A stretch of DNA of 64,000 nt from Phycisphaeraceae bacterium (GTDB taxonomy: Bacteria > Planctomycetota > Phycisphaerae > Phycisphaerales > UBA1924), in the NCBI GenBank assembly GCA_019636565.1, contig JAHBXG010000012.1, forward strand, positions 1-64,000, in the 5' to 3' direction. The position numbers were made by a program, and so were the translations under genes. This document shows, in pieces, positions 17,001-27,209 of the stretch (within the stretch, counting starts at the first letter, position 1; the number at the start of each line of letters is the position of its first letter). The notes under the pieces are model-generated. The model made no database searches and was not told where the DNA came from. It saw nothing but the letters and a program-made list of their open reading frames with translations.

Positions 17001-18215
17001 ATGACGAACGGTGCGTCGAACGATTCTCGTGGCACAGACAAGACGACCGGTCGTGTTGTGCGCGTGGACTTGGGCGCGCGGTCGTATGAGGTGACCATCG
17101 GCATCGGGGCGTTGAGCGGGGTCGGCCTCGTGGTGCGTGAACGGCTGGGCGGTGCGTGCCGCAAGGCGTTTCTCGTCGTGGACGACGGCGTGCCGCCGAC
17201 GAATGCCGAAACTGTTGAAAAATCGATGCGGGCGCAGGGAATCGTGGTGCTCCGTGGTTCGGTGCATCCGACCGAGAGCAACAAATCGCTCGCCTCTTTT
17301 GAACGGCTGGTGGCAGAACTGACAACCCATCGTCTTGAGCGCAAGGACGTTGTAATCGCGCTTGGTGGCGGAGTGGTCGGCGACCTTGCGGGGTTTGCCG
17401 CAGCCTGCTATCGCCGGGGGATCCCCGTCGTCCAATGCCCGACAACTCTGCTTTCGATGGTGGACGCGTCCGTCGGAGGCAAGACCGGCGTCAACGTCGA
17501 GCTGTCGCCGGGCGACCTGAAGAAGAACATGGTCGGGGCTTTCCACCAGCCCGAAGCAGTGATGGCAGATATCAGCGTGCTCGGATCGCTCGACGAGCGC
17601 CACTTTCGCGCCGGCCTGGCCGAGTGCGTGAAACACGGGATGATCGCGGCGGACTTTGGAGATGCAACTCTGCTCGAATGGACGAGCGCAAGTGCCGGCA
17701 GAATCCTCGCACGCGACTCCTCTGCCCTTGTCGAACTCATCGGGCGCAACATTGCGATCAAGGCCGCCGTCGTCGCCGGCGACGAGCGCGAGGAGAGCGC
17801 CGGCGCCGGCGGCCGGGCTCTACTAAACCTCGGGCACACGTTTGGTCACGCGATCGAAGCCCTGCCCGGGGCTAGGGCGACGCTGGCAGACCACACCGAA
17901 TTGCCGGGAAACATCCATCACGGCGAGGCGGTGGCACTGGGCCTTCGTGCGGCGTGCGTGTGTGCCGCGAATCTGAATTTGATTCCTGCTGCCTCCGGGC
18001 GATCGGTCGGAACTCTGCTTGATTCACTCGGACTTCCGAGCGCCGCCAGGGGGCTTCCCGGCACGGACGCGATCGTGGAACGCATGAGCCACGATAAGAA
18101 GAATCTCGCGGGGGTCTCGCGGCTGGTTCTTCCGATTGGCGAAGGCCGCGCCGCCGTTGTGGAAAATCCGCGGATAGACGCGGTGCAGGCGGCCATCGAA
18201 TCGATCCGCGCATGA
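17001..18215 (+). CDS. aroB: 3-dehydroquinate synthase AroB
   Basis: Second enzyme of the shikimate pathway, converting DAHP to 3-dehydroquinate with NAD and Zn. The 404 residues show the NAD-binding GGGVVGDLAGFAA motif, CPTTLLSMVDASVGGKTGVN, KNMVGAFHQPEAV, AECVKHGMI, and the zinc ligands in LNLGHTFGHA and NIHHGEAV. A 16-residue N-terminal extension precedes the usual start. Its stop coincides with the beginning of a hairpin terminator shared with the convergent gene. Confidence 0.96.
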   Translation: MTNGASNDSRGTDKTTGRVVRVDLGARSYEVTIGIGALSGVGLVVRERLGGACRKAFLVVDDGVPPTNAETVEKSMRAQGIVVLRGSVHPTESNKSLASFERLVAELTTHRLERKDVVIALGGGVVGDLAGFAAACYRRGIPVVQCPTTLLSMVDASVGGKTGVNVELSPGDLKKNMVGAFHQPEAVMADISVLGSLDERHFRAGLAECVKHGMIAADFGDATLLEWTSASAGRILARDSSALVELIGRNIAIKAAVVAGDEREESAGAGGRALLNLGHTFGHAIEALPGARATLADHTELPGNIHHGEAVALGLRAACVCAANLNLIPAASGRSVGTLLDSLGLPSAARGLPGTDAIVERMSHDKKNLAGVSRLVLPIGEGRAAVVENPRIDAVQAAIESIRA

Positions 18216-18258
18216 AAAAGCCCCACCGATCGCCGAACTACGGCGAAAGTTTTGGGGC
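18215..18258 (-). terminator. Hairpin terminator between aroB and the convergent exported-protein gene
   Basis: GCCCCA at 18220-18225 pairs with 18253-18258, and CGCC pairs with GGCG further in. The minus-strand read ends in a T-run (complement of 18215-18219). The plus direction has only a weak T-run, so it mainly serves the minus gene but may also stop aroB transcription. Confidence 0.7.
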
Positions 18259-18276
18259 GTTTGGAATGCGAAGCAA

Positions 18277-18960
18277 TCAGTTGTTCGGAACGTAGTCGTA
18301 GTTGTGCACCGACACCATGATGCCCTCGCCCGGGGCTTCGATCGTGGCGTACTGCATGTGGTTGAGCCCGGAAGGCAGCGTCCGAAACGTCGCGGTCATC
18401 GTCACCGGCTGATTCTCGAATGTGCTGCTCATCTGCACCGACTTGGTGTTGAAGGTGGTGGAGTTAAACGTGATGGTCATCGAATCGCCCGGAGTCACGA
18501 CGCCCGATCCGGTGGTCTGCAGGATCTGCGATCCATCCGGCCCGGTGGCGCTGGTGATGGTCGCCGAGCCGAGGAAATTCACGACCGCGCCCGAGCTGGG
18601 AAGCGTGTACTGATCGATCAGTTTGCCCAGACCCTTCAGGTACTTCTCCATGCGCTCTTTTTCGTTCTCGGCGATCGCGCGCCGGAAGAACCCTCGTGGC
18701 ATCGGGGCGCCGATGTCATTGAGCATCACGTACTGGGGTACGCCGCCGGGTCCGTAGCTCACCTGCTGGATGCGGGTGTCCTTGACATTGCCGTATTGGG
18801 TGATCTGCGTCTGCGCCGTCCACGTGTACTGCACCAGCAGCGCATTGTTTTTCTGGCGGGCGCCGATGATGCTGTTCGCCAGATTCACATTCGGAATCTG
18901 TGCGACGACAAACGACGCGAGCAGCACAAGGGAAACCAGCAGGCCGATTGCTTTGGTCAT
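18277..18960 (-). CDS. Exported protein of unknown function
   Basis: A 227-residue protein with an N-terminal signal peptide (about 1-20, cleavage near VVA). The mature part begins with an alpha/beta segment containing QVSYGPGGVPQYVMLNDIG and a charged helix (AIAENEKERMEKYLKGLGKLID). A Ser/Thr-rich beta domain (about 120-227) reads like a small beta-sandwich. No catalytic motif or family was recognised. It lies third in a row of exported-protein genes on the minus strand (20590 to 18277), each separated by 23-53 bases, and has its own terminator. Confidence 0.7.
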   Translation of the reverse strand: MTKAIGLLVSLVLLASFVVAQIPNVNLANSIIGARQKNNALLVQYTWTAQTQITQYGNVKDTRIQQVSYGPGGVPQYVMLNDIGAPMPRGFFRRAIAENEKERMEKYLKGLGKLIDQYTLPSSGAVVNFLGSATITSATGPDGSQILQTTGSGVVTPGDSMTITFNSTTFNTKSVQMSSTFENQPVTMTATFRTLPSGLNHMQYATIEAPGEGIMVSVHNYDYVPNN

Positions 18961-19013
18961 GATCGAGAATCCTCAAAAAGACTTGGAATAAGAATCATCT
19001 GGAAGCTTTGAAA

Positions 19014-19667
19014 CTACCACGCCGGCTGCACATAGGCCGTCGGAGCCACGTAAACCCCGGGAGCCGGCGCGACATAGGTAGGGGCGACATATACCGGGGC
19101 CGGAGGCGGGGCAACGTAGACGGTGGTCGGTGCGGGAGCGGGCTGCGAAGCCGACGCCGCCGCGGCGCCCACCACAGCGCCTGTCACCATTCCCGCTGCA
19201 AAGGCTCCACCCGTGCTGCCGCAGTAAGTGGTCGGGGCGACGTAGGTCGCTCCGTGGTATCCGCCGTAGTAGCTGCCGCCGTGATAGCCGTAGTAACTAC
19301 CGCCGTAGCCTCCCGAAGTGGAGTACGAGCCGTGGTATCCGGCGCCGGCGTATCCGGAGTAATTCGAGTGAGCGCTTTGACCGTAGCTATTGCTGCCGGA
19401 GTAACTGCCGCTGTAGCTGCGGCCGTAGCCCGACCCCGAGTGACTGCCCGAGTATGACTGCCCGCTGGCGCTGGTGTACGACGTGGACCCACCGTGCGAC
19501 CAGCTTCCGAAGCCGTTGCCGGAAGAGCCGCTGGAGTGCGACCAGCTGCCACCGTAGCGACCGCCGCCGGAACAAGAGCGGCTGCACCCCCAGCCAAAGG
19601 CGGGCGAAGAGACCGAGGCCAGAAGCGCACCCGCGGCGCCGGATAGAACGAGGCACTTGATAATCAT
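19014..19667 (-). CDS. Exported Gly/Ser/Tyr-rich low-complexity protein
   Basis: A 217-residue protein. A signal peptide (about 1-24) is followed by a long Gly/Ser/Tyr/His-rich region (about 25-140) built from short SGS, YGG and YHGS units. Next comes a Gly/Ala hydrophobic helix (about 150-172, AAGMVTGAVVGAAAASA), then a tail of repeated PVYVAP units. Such proteins occur as surface or matrix components; no enzyme function is suggested. The ATG at 19667 has a strong AAGGAG site in front and starts 23 bases after the preceding gene. The N-terminal part of the mature protein has three Cys (CSRSCSG region). Confidence 0.75.
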   Translation of the reverse strand: MIIKCLVLSGAAGALLASVSSPAFGWGCSRSCSGGGRYGGSWSHSSGSSGNGFGSWSHGGSTSYTSASGQSYSGSHSGSGYGRSYSGSYSGSNSYGQSAHSNYSGYAGAGYHGSYSTSGGYGGSYYGYHGGSYYGGYHGATYVAPTTYCGSTGGAFAAGMVTGAVVGAAAASASQPAPAPTTVYVAPPPAPVYVAPTYVAPAPGVYVAPTAYVQPAW

Positions 19668-19690
19668 GTTGGAACTCCTTCGGGCTTGCT

Positions 19691-20590
19691 TTAGTTGACT
19701 CGCTTCATGGTGACAACGGGTGAGTCGGGCATGGGCTTGCCGTCCAAGGTCTGATCCTTCGATTGCCAGGTAACGGTGTCCGGATCGACGCGCGTAACGA
19801 CTGTGGTGGCACTTGCCTTTTGGCCGGACTGCAAGACCGAATTGGTCTTGACGATCCACGAGCCGTCGGGCTGCGGAGTCCACGTGCCCTCGCCGAATCC
19901 GCCGTCTGGCTCGAAATTCCACAGGCGAATCTGCTTGGCAGCCGGGTCCCAGCCGATGCGCTGGGTGCCGTTGTCGAGGAACGTGTCGTTTACGCGTACG
20001 GCGCGAAGCGAGATGATGAAATTGCGGTCTGGGCTCCACTCGAAGACGGCGCGGGCCTCGTGCCCTTCGCTGGCGGTGTCGGCCCACTCGCCGATCGTCC
20101 AGTCGAGCGGGTGGAGGAACTCCTGGTTGGAGGGCGGCACGTACGGGGCCTCGCGGACGCTGGAAAGAAGCCACTTTCCGTCCTTCTTCACCAGCACATT
20201 GGTGTAGTGGGCACGACTTGGAAGCGAACCGTCGGGGGCGAGCACCGATGTGGTCCCGTCTTCGATGGCCATTTCTGGTCCCACGAACTTAACCGAAGCA
20301 ACCTCGATCCTCACTTTGAGACCCTTGTTCTCGCTGAAGAGTTCGGCGAAGTCCTTCTCGATGGCGTCGCGGCCCCTTAGGACTCTGCCTTCGACATCGA
20401 TGAAGTCTGCATCGGGTGTCCACAGGGCCGCAATGGCCTTGGCGTCGCCGTTCTGGAACGCCTCGACAAAGGTGGAGGCCACTTTGGTGAGTTCGGCCTG
20501 GCGCGGATCGGGATCGGCAGCTAACGCCGAAACACCCATTCCAAAAGTTGCGACAATCGACACCACCGACACTGCGCGACTCAAGTTCAT
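19691..20590 (-). CDS. Exported SnoaL-like (DUF4440/SgcJ family) protein
   Basis: A 299-residue protein with a signal peptide (about 1-25) and a SnoaL/NTF2-like domain (about 30-155). That domain shows the family pattern FVEAFQNGDAKAIAALWTPDADFIDVEGRVLRG and, later, TNVLVKKDGKWLLSSVRE. The C-terminal half (about 165-299) is a second beta-rich domain (IGEWADT and later WQSKDQTLDGK) seen in similar planctomycete proteins. The family includes both enzymes and binding proteins, so a substrate cannot be given. The ATG at 20590 is preferred because the signal peptide starts there; the frame is open nine codons further. Confidence 0.8.
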   Translation of the reverse strand: MNLSRAVSVVSIVATFGMGVSALAADPDPRQAELTKVASTFVEAFQNGDAKAIAALWTPDADFIDVEGRVLRGRDAIEKDFAELFSENKGLKVRIEVASVKFVGPEMAIEDGTTSVLAPDGSLPSRAHYTNVLVKKDGKWLLSSVREAPYVPPSNQEFLHPLDWTIGEWADTASEGHEARAVFEWSPDRNFIISLRAVRVNDTFLDNGTQRIGWDPAAKQIRLWNFEPDGGFGEGTWTPQPDGSWIVKTNSVLQSGQKASATTVVTRVDPDTVTWQSKDQTLDGKPMPDSPVVTMKRVN

Positions 20591-21025
20591 ATTTGCTTCC
20601 CGGTATTCAGACGACAAACGCCACAGAACGGAACTGGCGGATCATAACCGTGGCAGGTGAAATGACCCGTGAAGCAACCCGAATCGGTCGGAATTGGCGA
20701 CGATGCCGATTCGGGGAACAGCGCTTCGGGCGCGCCCACGATGGCCGGAATGAATTCCCGAATCGCAGGATCGGAAAGTTGGCGGCGGCGAACTCGGAGC
20801 AAAACAGGCGTGGCCGAATGAAATGAGCGACCGCGAAGCCTCGGAGCCCGACACAACCCCAAAACCCTCCCTTTCAAGACGTTGCCAAGGCGAATCCGAT
20901 AGTTCGGATGGAGCGCTGATCCGCTTTCGCACCGTCGGCCGTGCTGCTGAATGACGAAGCGGATCTCCCGTTCTCATTCCGGGCATGATGCCCTTTCTTC
21001 CAAAGCCGAGGCCAAGGAGTGGCGC
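20591..21025. other. 435-base divergent intergenic region
   Basis: No convincing protein gene. It must hold promoters for the exported-protein operon (minus) and the ParA-like operon (plus), but no good -35/-10 pair was found. A 6-bp inverted repeat (20894-20899 with 20904-20909) lies upstream of the ParA-like gene and might be an operator. Confidence 0.5.
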
Positions 21026-22798
21026 GTGCGAATTATCACGATTATTAATCAAAAGGGCGGTTGCGGGAAGACCACAACGGCGATCAACCTTGCCGCGGCG
21101 ATGGCTCGCGGAGGCCTGCGAACGCTGCTGGTGGATCTCGACCCCCAATCGCACTGCGCTGTCGGGCTGGGCATACCCGAAAACCGGATCGACCTGGACA
21201 TCGGTGATGTCATGGTCCTTCCGACGAACAAGCCGATCGACACGACGCGGCTGCTGTGGCGAGTCGGGAGAAATCTCGATTTGGCCCCGAGCCGAATGAA
21301 GCTGGCGGGCCTCGAAGCCGCGCGCGGCGGCCTGGCGGACAAGCCAGACAAGGAACGCAGGCTGGCCCAGGTCCTGGATCGACTCAAAGGCGACTACGAC
21401 GTGGCGTTGATCGATTGCTCACCGGCAATCGGTCTGCTGACGTTCAACGCCATTGCGGCGGCCAACAGCGTCCTGGTGCCGGTGGAAACCGGCTTCTTTG
21501 CCCTTCAGGGCGCAACCCGGCAATTGACCACGATCAAGACCCTGGCAAAGCGGCTCGGTTCGGAAATACCCATCGCTTTCGTGCCAACGCTGCATGACGA
21601 AGGAAGCACGGTTTCGCACGACCTTTTGGGGGAACTGCAGCGCCGGTTCGGTCACCAACTCTCCCCCATCGTCATTCGGCGCGATCCCAAGTTGCGCGAG
21701 GCAGCAAGTTTTGGGCAGCCCGCGATCGAGCACGCTCCGGACGCTCCGGGCAGCAAGGACTATCTGGACCTGGCTCGCTGGGTGGCGTCGCGGATGGGCC
21801 TGAAACTGTCCGGATTCGGCGAACCCGACCCGGCGTGGACGAATCGGACGCCGATCGAGCTCAAACCCGAAGCCACTCGGCCTGTGCCGGCAGAATTCGT
21901 TCCCGGGGAGACTCCGGTTGGCTCCACTTCGCCTCAGTCGGGTCAGCCCATCGGATTGCGGGGGCCGATGGCGACTTCCGGGGGAGCATCGACGGCGGGC
22001 GCGAATCTTCGCGCGACGCTGCTTCAGCAGGCAGCGAGCGCTCCGAGGAGCATGACAGAGAAGCAAACACCAACCCTTCCAACAGCGGTTGAGCCGGTTT
22101 CGGCTTTCGCCGGCAACTTTGCCACGGGGCCGGTCAACCGACCGACGACGTCCGAAACCTCTGAACAGCCTGCCGCCCCCACTGATGCTGGCGTCCCGAA
22201 CATCTCGAGCACTGCACCGAACCAGGCCGCGGAGCCAGTCAGCCTGTTTACGCCCTTCGCATCAGCCGCCGCCGGGCAACTTGCGGGCGCCGACGATCAG
22301 CCTCGGCCGACGAGCAGGGCCGCCGAACTGGTGCACCGCGCCCAGCGGCTTCTGCGGCGAGTCACGGGCGAAAAGACTGAAGAAAACATCTCTACCACCC
22401 CCCTCCGTTTTGAGTCGCCTGTTGCGGAAATGAAGCCTCAAAGATCCGCCGACCCGGATCGGCGACTACTCGGCGTTCGCGTGACGGCCCAAGGCGTCCT
22501 GTTTGTTCAGCCGGTTTCGCTGGGACGAAGGGTTTCGATCGCTGGTTCGTTCAATAACTGGTCCGAAACATCGCACGTGATGCGGGTGAATGAGGAACTG
22601 GGCGTGCTGGAATTGTGCGTGCCGATTGAGGCCGGAAGCCATCAATACCGCCTCGTGGTCGATGGACACTGGACCGCCGACCCGCACAACTCGCATGCCG
22701 AATTGAACCCATTTGGCGAATTGAACAGCGTGGTTTCGGTGCAGAGCGCTTCCGCGGCTCGCATGGACATGGTTCTAGAGCGCCAAGGCGCGGCCTGA
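21026..22798 (+). CDS. ParA/MinD-type ATPase fused to a C-terminal CBM48/AMPK-like glycogen-binding domain
   Basis: A 590-residue two-part protein. The N-terminus (about 1-255) is a complete ParA ATPase: deviant Walker A KGGCGKTTT at 10-18, LVDLDPQSH, LIDCSPAIG, and FVPTLHDEGSTVS. A disordered Pro/Ser/Thr/Ala linker (about 265-475) follows. The C-terminus (about 485-573) matches the AMPK/CBM48 E-set fold: VSIAGSFNNW, a YRLVVDGHWTADP stretch and a closing NSVVSV. ParA proteins position DNA or protein cargo; CBM48 domains bind alpha-glucans or act as protein contacts. The GTG at 21026 is chosen for its AAGGAG site and because the ATPase fold begins at once; an upstream ATG (20951) adds 25 residues. 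Confidence 0.85.
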   Translation: MRIITIINQKGGCGKTTTAINLAAAMARGGLRTLLVDLDPQSHCAVGLGIPENRIDLDIGDVMVLPTNKPIDTTRLLWRVGRNLDLAPSRMKLAGLEAARGGLADKPDKERRLAQVLDRLKGDYDVALIDCSPAIGLLTFNAIAAANSVLVPVETGFFALQGATRQLTTIKTLAKRLGSEIPIAFVPTLHDEGSTVSHDLLGELQRRFGHQLSPIVIRRDPKLREAASFGQPAIEHAPDAPGSKDYLDLARWVASRMGLKLSGFGEPDPAWTNRTPIELKPEATRPVPAEFVPGETPVGSTSPQSGQPIGLRGPMATSGGASTAGANLRATLLQQAASAPRSMTEKQTPTLPTAVEPVSAFAGNFATGPVNRPTTSETSEQPAAPTDAGVPNISSTAPNQAAEPVSLFTPFASAAAGQLAGADDQPRPTSRAAELVHRAQRLLRRVTGEKTEENISTTPLRFESPVAEMKPQRSADPDRRLLGVRVTAQGVLFVQPVSLGRRVSIAGSFNNWSETSHVMRVNEELGVLELCVPIEAGSHQYRLVVDGHWTADPHNSHAELNPFGELNSVVSVQSASAARMDMVLERQGAA

Positions 22799-22805
22799 GA
22801 GAGGA

Positions 22806-24401
22806 ATGAGCGTGGACCGAAAGGACCCATTGCATCCGAACGGGGATTCACCCGACTCGATCGCGTTTCGCGCTGCGATGCGCGACGACCCTTCCGCCCC
22901 CGGGGCCAGCGACGAAGGGGGGCCGGTGGCACACGGACGCATCGAACTCGGATACCCGTTTGAAGACGCCGACGTGCTCGCCGATCTGTTTCTGAACGAC
23001 GGCCCGACGGTCGCGAGAATCGGTCCGGGGGGCCTTGTGAAGCCCTCATCGGCCTCCGTCCCTCAGGCATTCCTTTCTGAACCAAAGCCCGAGACGAAGA
23101 CGGTCTCACATCTGAAGTCGGACCGCCCGATTGGTGCTGTCGCAGCGGTATCGGATCGCTCGCGGACCACTGGCGAAACCGAGGTTGAGTTGCTTCTGGT
23201 TGGCCACCTGCCGGTGCTTGGTTCGGCTTGGGTATTGCAGTACGCCAAGCACGTGGCTCAGCGCAGCGGGGCACCGGTTGGGCTGGTAAGGCTCAGCGGG
23301 GGTGAGGCGACCATCGACCTGACCCTGCCTCCGAGCGAAGTCCCGCCCCAGAACGGCCCGATGCCGAGCATCGCGGACGCCGTCCGTTATGTGGCCCAGC
23401 GCACTGGGCGGTGGATCGTCCGACTGGATGAGAGTGCGGATCGCGCGACCCCAGCCGACGCGGCGTCGAGCATCCGGACCGCTGATCGTGTCACGGTGCT
23501 CACCGGGGCAGATGAGGCGGCGGTGGTCGGCTGCTATCGCGTCATCAAGACCCTCGAGCCCGGCGAGGCGACGCCCCGGCTGCATGTCGCGGTCATGGGT
23601 TCGAACGAGGCGCGAGCCGACGAAGCCGCGGGCAAACTTTCGCGTGCGGCCGAAAAATTTCTGAATTCCCACGTCACCAGCGAAGCGTGCGGCGCGAAGA
23701 TCACGCCGGGCTCGTCGGTCAATGTCTACCGGGGAAGGCCCAATGCCGGGCACTCCGAACTTATCGCGCTGCTCCGAGGCGGGCCAGCCCCCGCCGAAGC
23801 CGCGGTTTGCGCGAATGACGCTTGGGAGCCCGAGTCGCTCGACCACGATGCCGGAGACGTGCAAGAAGTCGAACCTTGCGATGTGCTGGCAGGCGTCCAA
23901 ACGCCCCCGATGGCGCCGGCGTTCGTCGCACCTGTCTTTGCGAATGCGTCCATCACCCAGCCCGCGACGACAACACCCCGAATCGAACCGCCCCCGGCGC
24001 CGGTTCGCGTGGCGAAAGCTGCAATCGGCCGCGAACCCCGCGGCCTGGCCCGGCATCTCGACAGCCTCGAAACGCTGGCGTCCAAGTGCCCGTACGCCCC
24101 GGATGTCGAACTCGCGCTTGATCCAGACGGACGATTGCACCTCATCGCAAGGGCAGCCGGTGACCCGGGAGCCACGCTCGGTGCACTGACGACCGCCAGG
24201 AGCTGGGCCGAATCGCACGCGCCGCTCATGACGATGGCCCACCCTCGGCTGAAGGTCGCGTCGGCCGTCTGCCACCTCATGACCGACGTGCCCAAGAGCG
24301 TGCGTCGGCTTGGAGACAGCGACTTGCGACTGCACCTGCTGACGGCGCCGCCCGGAGCGTCGGATTCGGACGCGGGCTGGGTTTGCGTTGAACTGAACTA
24401 A
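22806..24401 (+). CDS. Unknown protein resembling a degenerate MinD/FlhG-type ATPase, partner of the ParA fusion
   Basis: A 531-residue cytoplasmic protein with no clear family. Its central part (about 120-290) follows the order of MinD-like folds. ELLLVGHLPVLGSAWVLQYAKHVA sits where the P-loop helix would be but lacks GK[ST]; PVGLVRL sits where the LVDLD strand would be; ADRVTVLTGADEAAVVGCYRVIKTL resembles the switch/helix of FlhG; LHVAVMGSNEA comes before a closing helix ending FLNSHV. A Pro-rich linker and a second domain (about 420-531) follow. It starts 7 bases after the ParA fusion with a ribosome site overlapping that gene's stop, so they are one transcript. The pseudo-ATPase reading is inference. 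Confidence 0.6.
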   Translation: MSVDRKDPLHPNGDSPDSIAFRAAMRDDPSAPGASDEGGPVAHGRIELGYPFEDADVLADLFLNDGPTVARIGPGGLVKPSSASVPQAFLSEPKPETKTVSHLKSDRPIGAVAAVSDRSRTTGETEVELLLVGHLPVLGSAWVLQYAKHVAQRSGAPVGLVRLSGGEATIDLTLPPSEVPPQNGPMPSIADAVRYVAQRTGRWIVRLDESADRATPADAASSIRTADRVTVLTGADEAAVVGCYRVIKTLEPGEATPRLHVAVMGSNEARADEAAGKLSRAAEKFLNSHVTSEACGAKITPGSSVNVYRGRPNAGHSELIALLRGGPAPAEAAVCANDAWEPESLDHDAGDVQEVEPCDVLAGVQTPPMAPAFVAPVFANASITQPATTTPRIEPPPAPVRVAKAAIGREPRGLARHLDSLETLASKCPYAPDVELALDPDGRLHLIARAAGDPGATLGALTTARSWAESHAPLMTMAHPRLKVASAVCHLMTDVPKSVRRLGDSDLRLHLLTAPPGASDSDAGWVCVELN

Positions 24402-24424
24402 GTAAACGAACCGTACCAACGAAA

Positions 24425-24452
24425 AAGCCCACGGATTCGAATCCGTGGGCTT
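24425..24452. terminator. Bidirectional terminator (perfect 28-base palindrome)
   Basis: A perfect palindrome centred at 24438/24439, with T-runs on both sides (plus strand after 24450, minus strand complement of 24421-24426). It ends both the ParA-like operon and the convergent clpX gene. Confidence 0.92.
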
Positions 24453-24481
24453 TGTGTTTCATTCCGGAGTTTCTGGCTCGC

Positions 24482-25801
<1,320 letters not shown>

Positions 25802-26024
25802 AGGGTCACTCTCATCCGAACACGAAACGGGCGCGCCAGTGCGCCTGAATCGGGAGTCTATCGACCAACACGGCGCGGTTCCTGACCAAGACGCAGCAAG
25901 AGCATGAACGAAATGCGTACGCGCCCGAATATTCGGAACCCGGGATGCCCCTGCAGCCAGTGAGCGGGCGTCCTTGAGCACTTATCCGCGAAGATCGAGC
26001 AGCCGACCCCGACCAGCGGCGTTC

Positions 26025-26294
26025 TTATCGGTCATTCTCCGTGATTTTTGCTCGTGCCGCTTTTTCAACCAGTTTTCGACGCACGCGATCGAATTCTTCG
26101 CTGGAGATCTCGCCCCGGCGTTCCATCGCACGCATCTGTTCCATCAAGGTGCCCGGGTCGTTCTCAGCGTGAGGTGAGGCGAACACCCTCTTGCGGAGTG
26201 AAAGAATGATCATCGATCCGCTCAGAACGGCTCCAAGCAGTATCGCGGCCCAGATGAGGATGTCCAGGTTTGCGGCGGCGAGCAGCACGAGCAA
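26025..26294 (-). CDS. Small membrane protein with SHOCT domain
   Basis: An 89-residue protein with one N-terminal transmembrane helix (about 9-32) and a SHOCT-type short C-terminal helix-turn-helix (about 50-80: LMEQMRAMERRGEISSEEFDRVRRKLVE). SHOCT domains occur at the ends of many membrane or oligomeric proteins and are thought to mediate self-association. The start is TTG at 26294 with GGAGG-like bases upstream; a GTG at 26288 is also possible. It lies 28 bases after the next upstream gene on the same strand. Confidence 0.75.
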   Translation of the reverse strand: MLVLLAAANLDILIWAAILLGAVLSGSMIILSLRKRVFASPHAENDPGTLMEQMRAMERRGEISSEEFDRVRRKLVEKAARAKITENDR

Positions 26295-26322
26295 TCATTG
26301 CCCTCCGCGATCGCCGGGCACA

Positions 26323-27072
26323 TCAACTTCCCGAAGCGATCGCATCGCGGATCGGCACAAGCAGTGTGGGAACGACTCGCGATTCGACCAGTTCCTCTCC
26401 GAGCTGGCTCAGGCTGGAAAGGATTTCCGAAAGTTCCTTGATCTCAGAAATCGAGCCAAAGCGCCGGAGTGTCAGATAGACGCTGATGGGCTCGGGCGGG
26501 GCGTCGGCGTCGCGAAAGCCCGTGCTGGTTCCGGCGCGGGTCTTCACCTCAAAGTAGACCTCGGTGTCCTCGCGCCCCGCCAGCCGCATTCCGAGCAGTG
26601 GCTGGCAATCAACCGGCACGCCTCCGGGCAACTCGGCGAGTTGAGCCAGGGGCGAACCCGGAAGCAGCGCTTCGTAGACGATCGCATCGTGGTTTCCCCC
26701 GGCGGCCAGGTCAAACCCGTAGAGCAATTCGACGTAGTCCACGTCCAGCGGACTGACGTTCAAAAAGAACGGGGCGGCATCAAGGATGTGCTTGTGCAGG
26801 CTGTAGCTGTCGGCCGGTTCGGCCGGGTTCACGACGCCCGAGCGGATGTTGTTCGACCGGACGGCGATCCACCGGTGTGTGCCGTCGCTCTGCGGCGATT
26901 CCAGCGCGAGTTCCTCACGATAACGCCGGAACGAGGTCATCGTCGGGAACTGCTTGCGCACACGCTCGAAGAGGTCGAGCACGGTGTCGCGACCGCGGGG
27001 AAGATCCATCTTCACCGAGAGTTTCTGATTGATGTAGTAATCCGAGCAAAGGGCCCGAAAGCTTTCACTCAT
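26323..27072 (-). CDS. Conserved-looking protein of unknown function
   Basis: A 249-residue soluble protein that I do not recognise. It has no signal peptide or membrane helix, a mixed alpha/beta composition with many charged residues, and a repeated mention of aromatic Tyr (CSDYYINQKL near the start, VDYVELLYGFDLAAGG at the centre, EVYFEVKTR later). It ends in an amphipathic helix (EIKELSEILSSLSQLGEELVE). The ATG at 27072 follows an AAGGAG site; upstream in-frame codons look non-coding. It sits between a HAD phosphatase and the SHOCT protein. No function is proposed. Confidence 0.65.
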   Translation of the reverse strand: MSESFRALCSDYYINQKLSVKMDLPRGRDTVLDLFERVRKQFPTMTSFRRYREELALESPQSDGTHRWIAVRSNNIRSGVVNPAEPADSYSLHKHILDAAPFFLNVSPLDVDYVELLYGFDLAAGGNHDAIVYEALLPGSPLAQLAELPGGVPVDCQPLLGMRLAGREDTEVYFEVKTRAGTSTGFRDADAPPEPISVYLTLRRFGSISEIKELSEILSSLSQLGEELVESRVVPTLLVPIRDAIASGS

Positions 27073-27209
27073 TTCGTTACCCGCTCCTTGGGCTTCGCCT
27101 CGACTGCCCCTTCCGGCAACGACAAACACACTCGACTCCGCGGAATGCTAGCGGGCGTCCGGGCGAACTCCAAGAGGAGAGCGGATCCGATTGAACACTG
27201 TCGCCCAAA

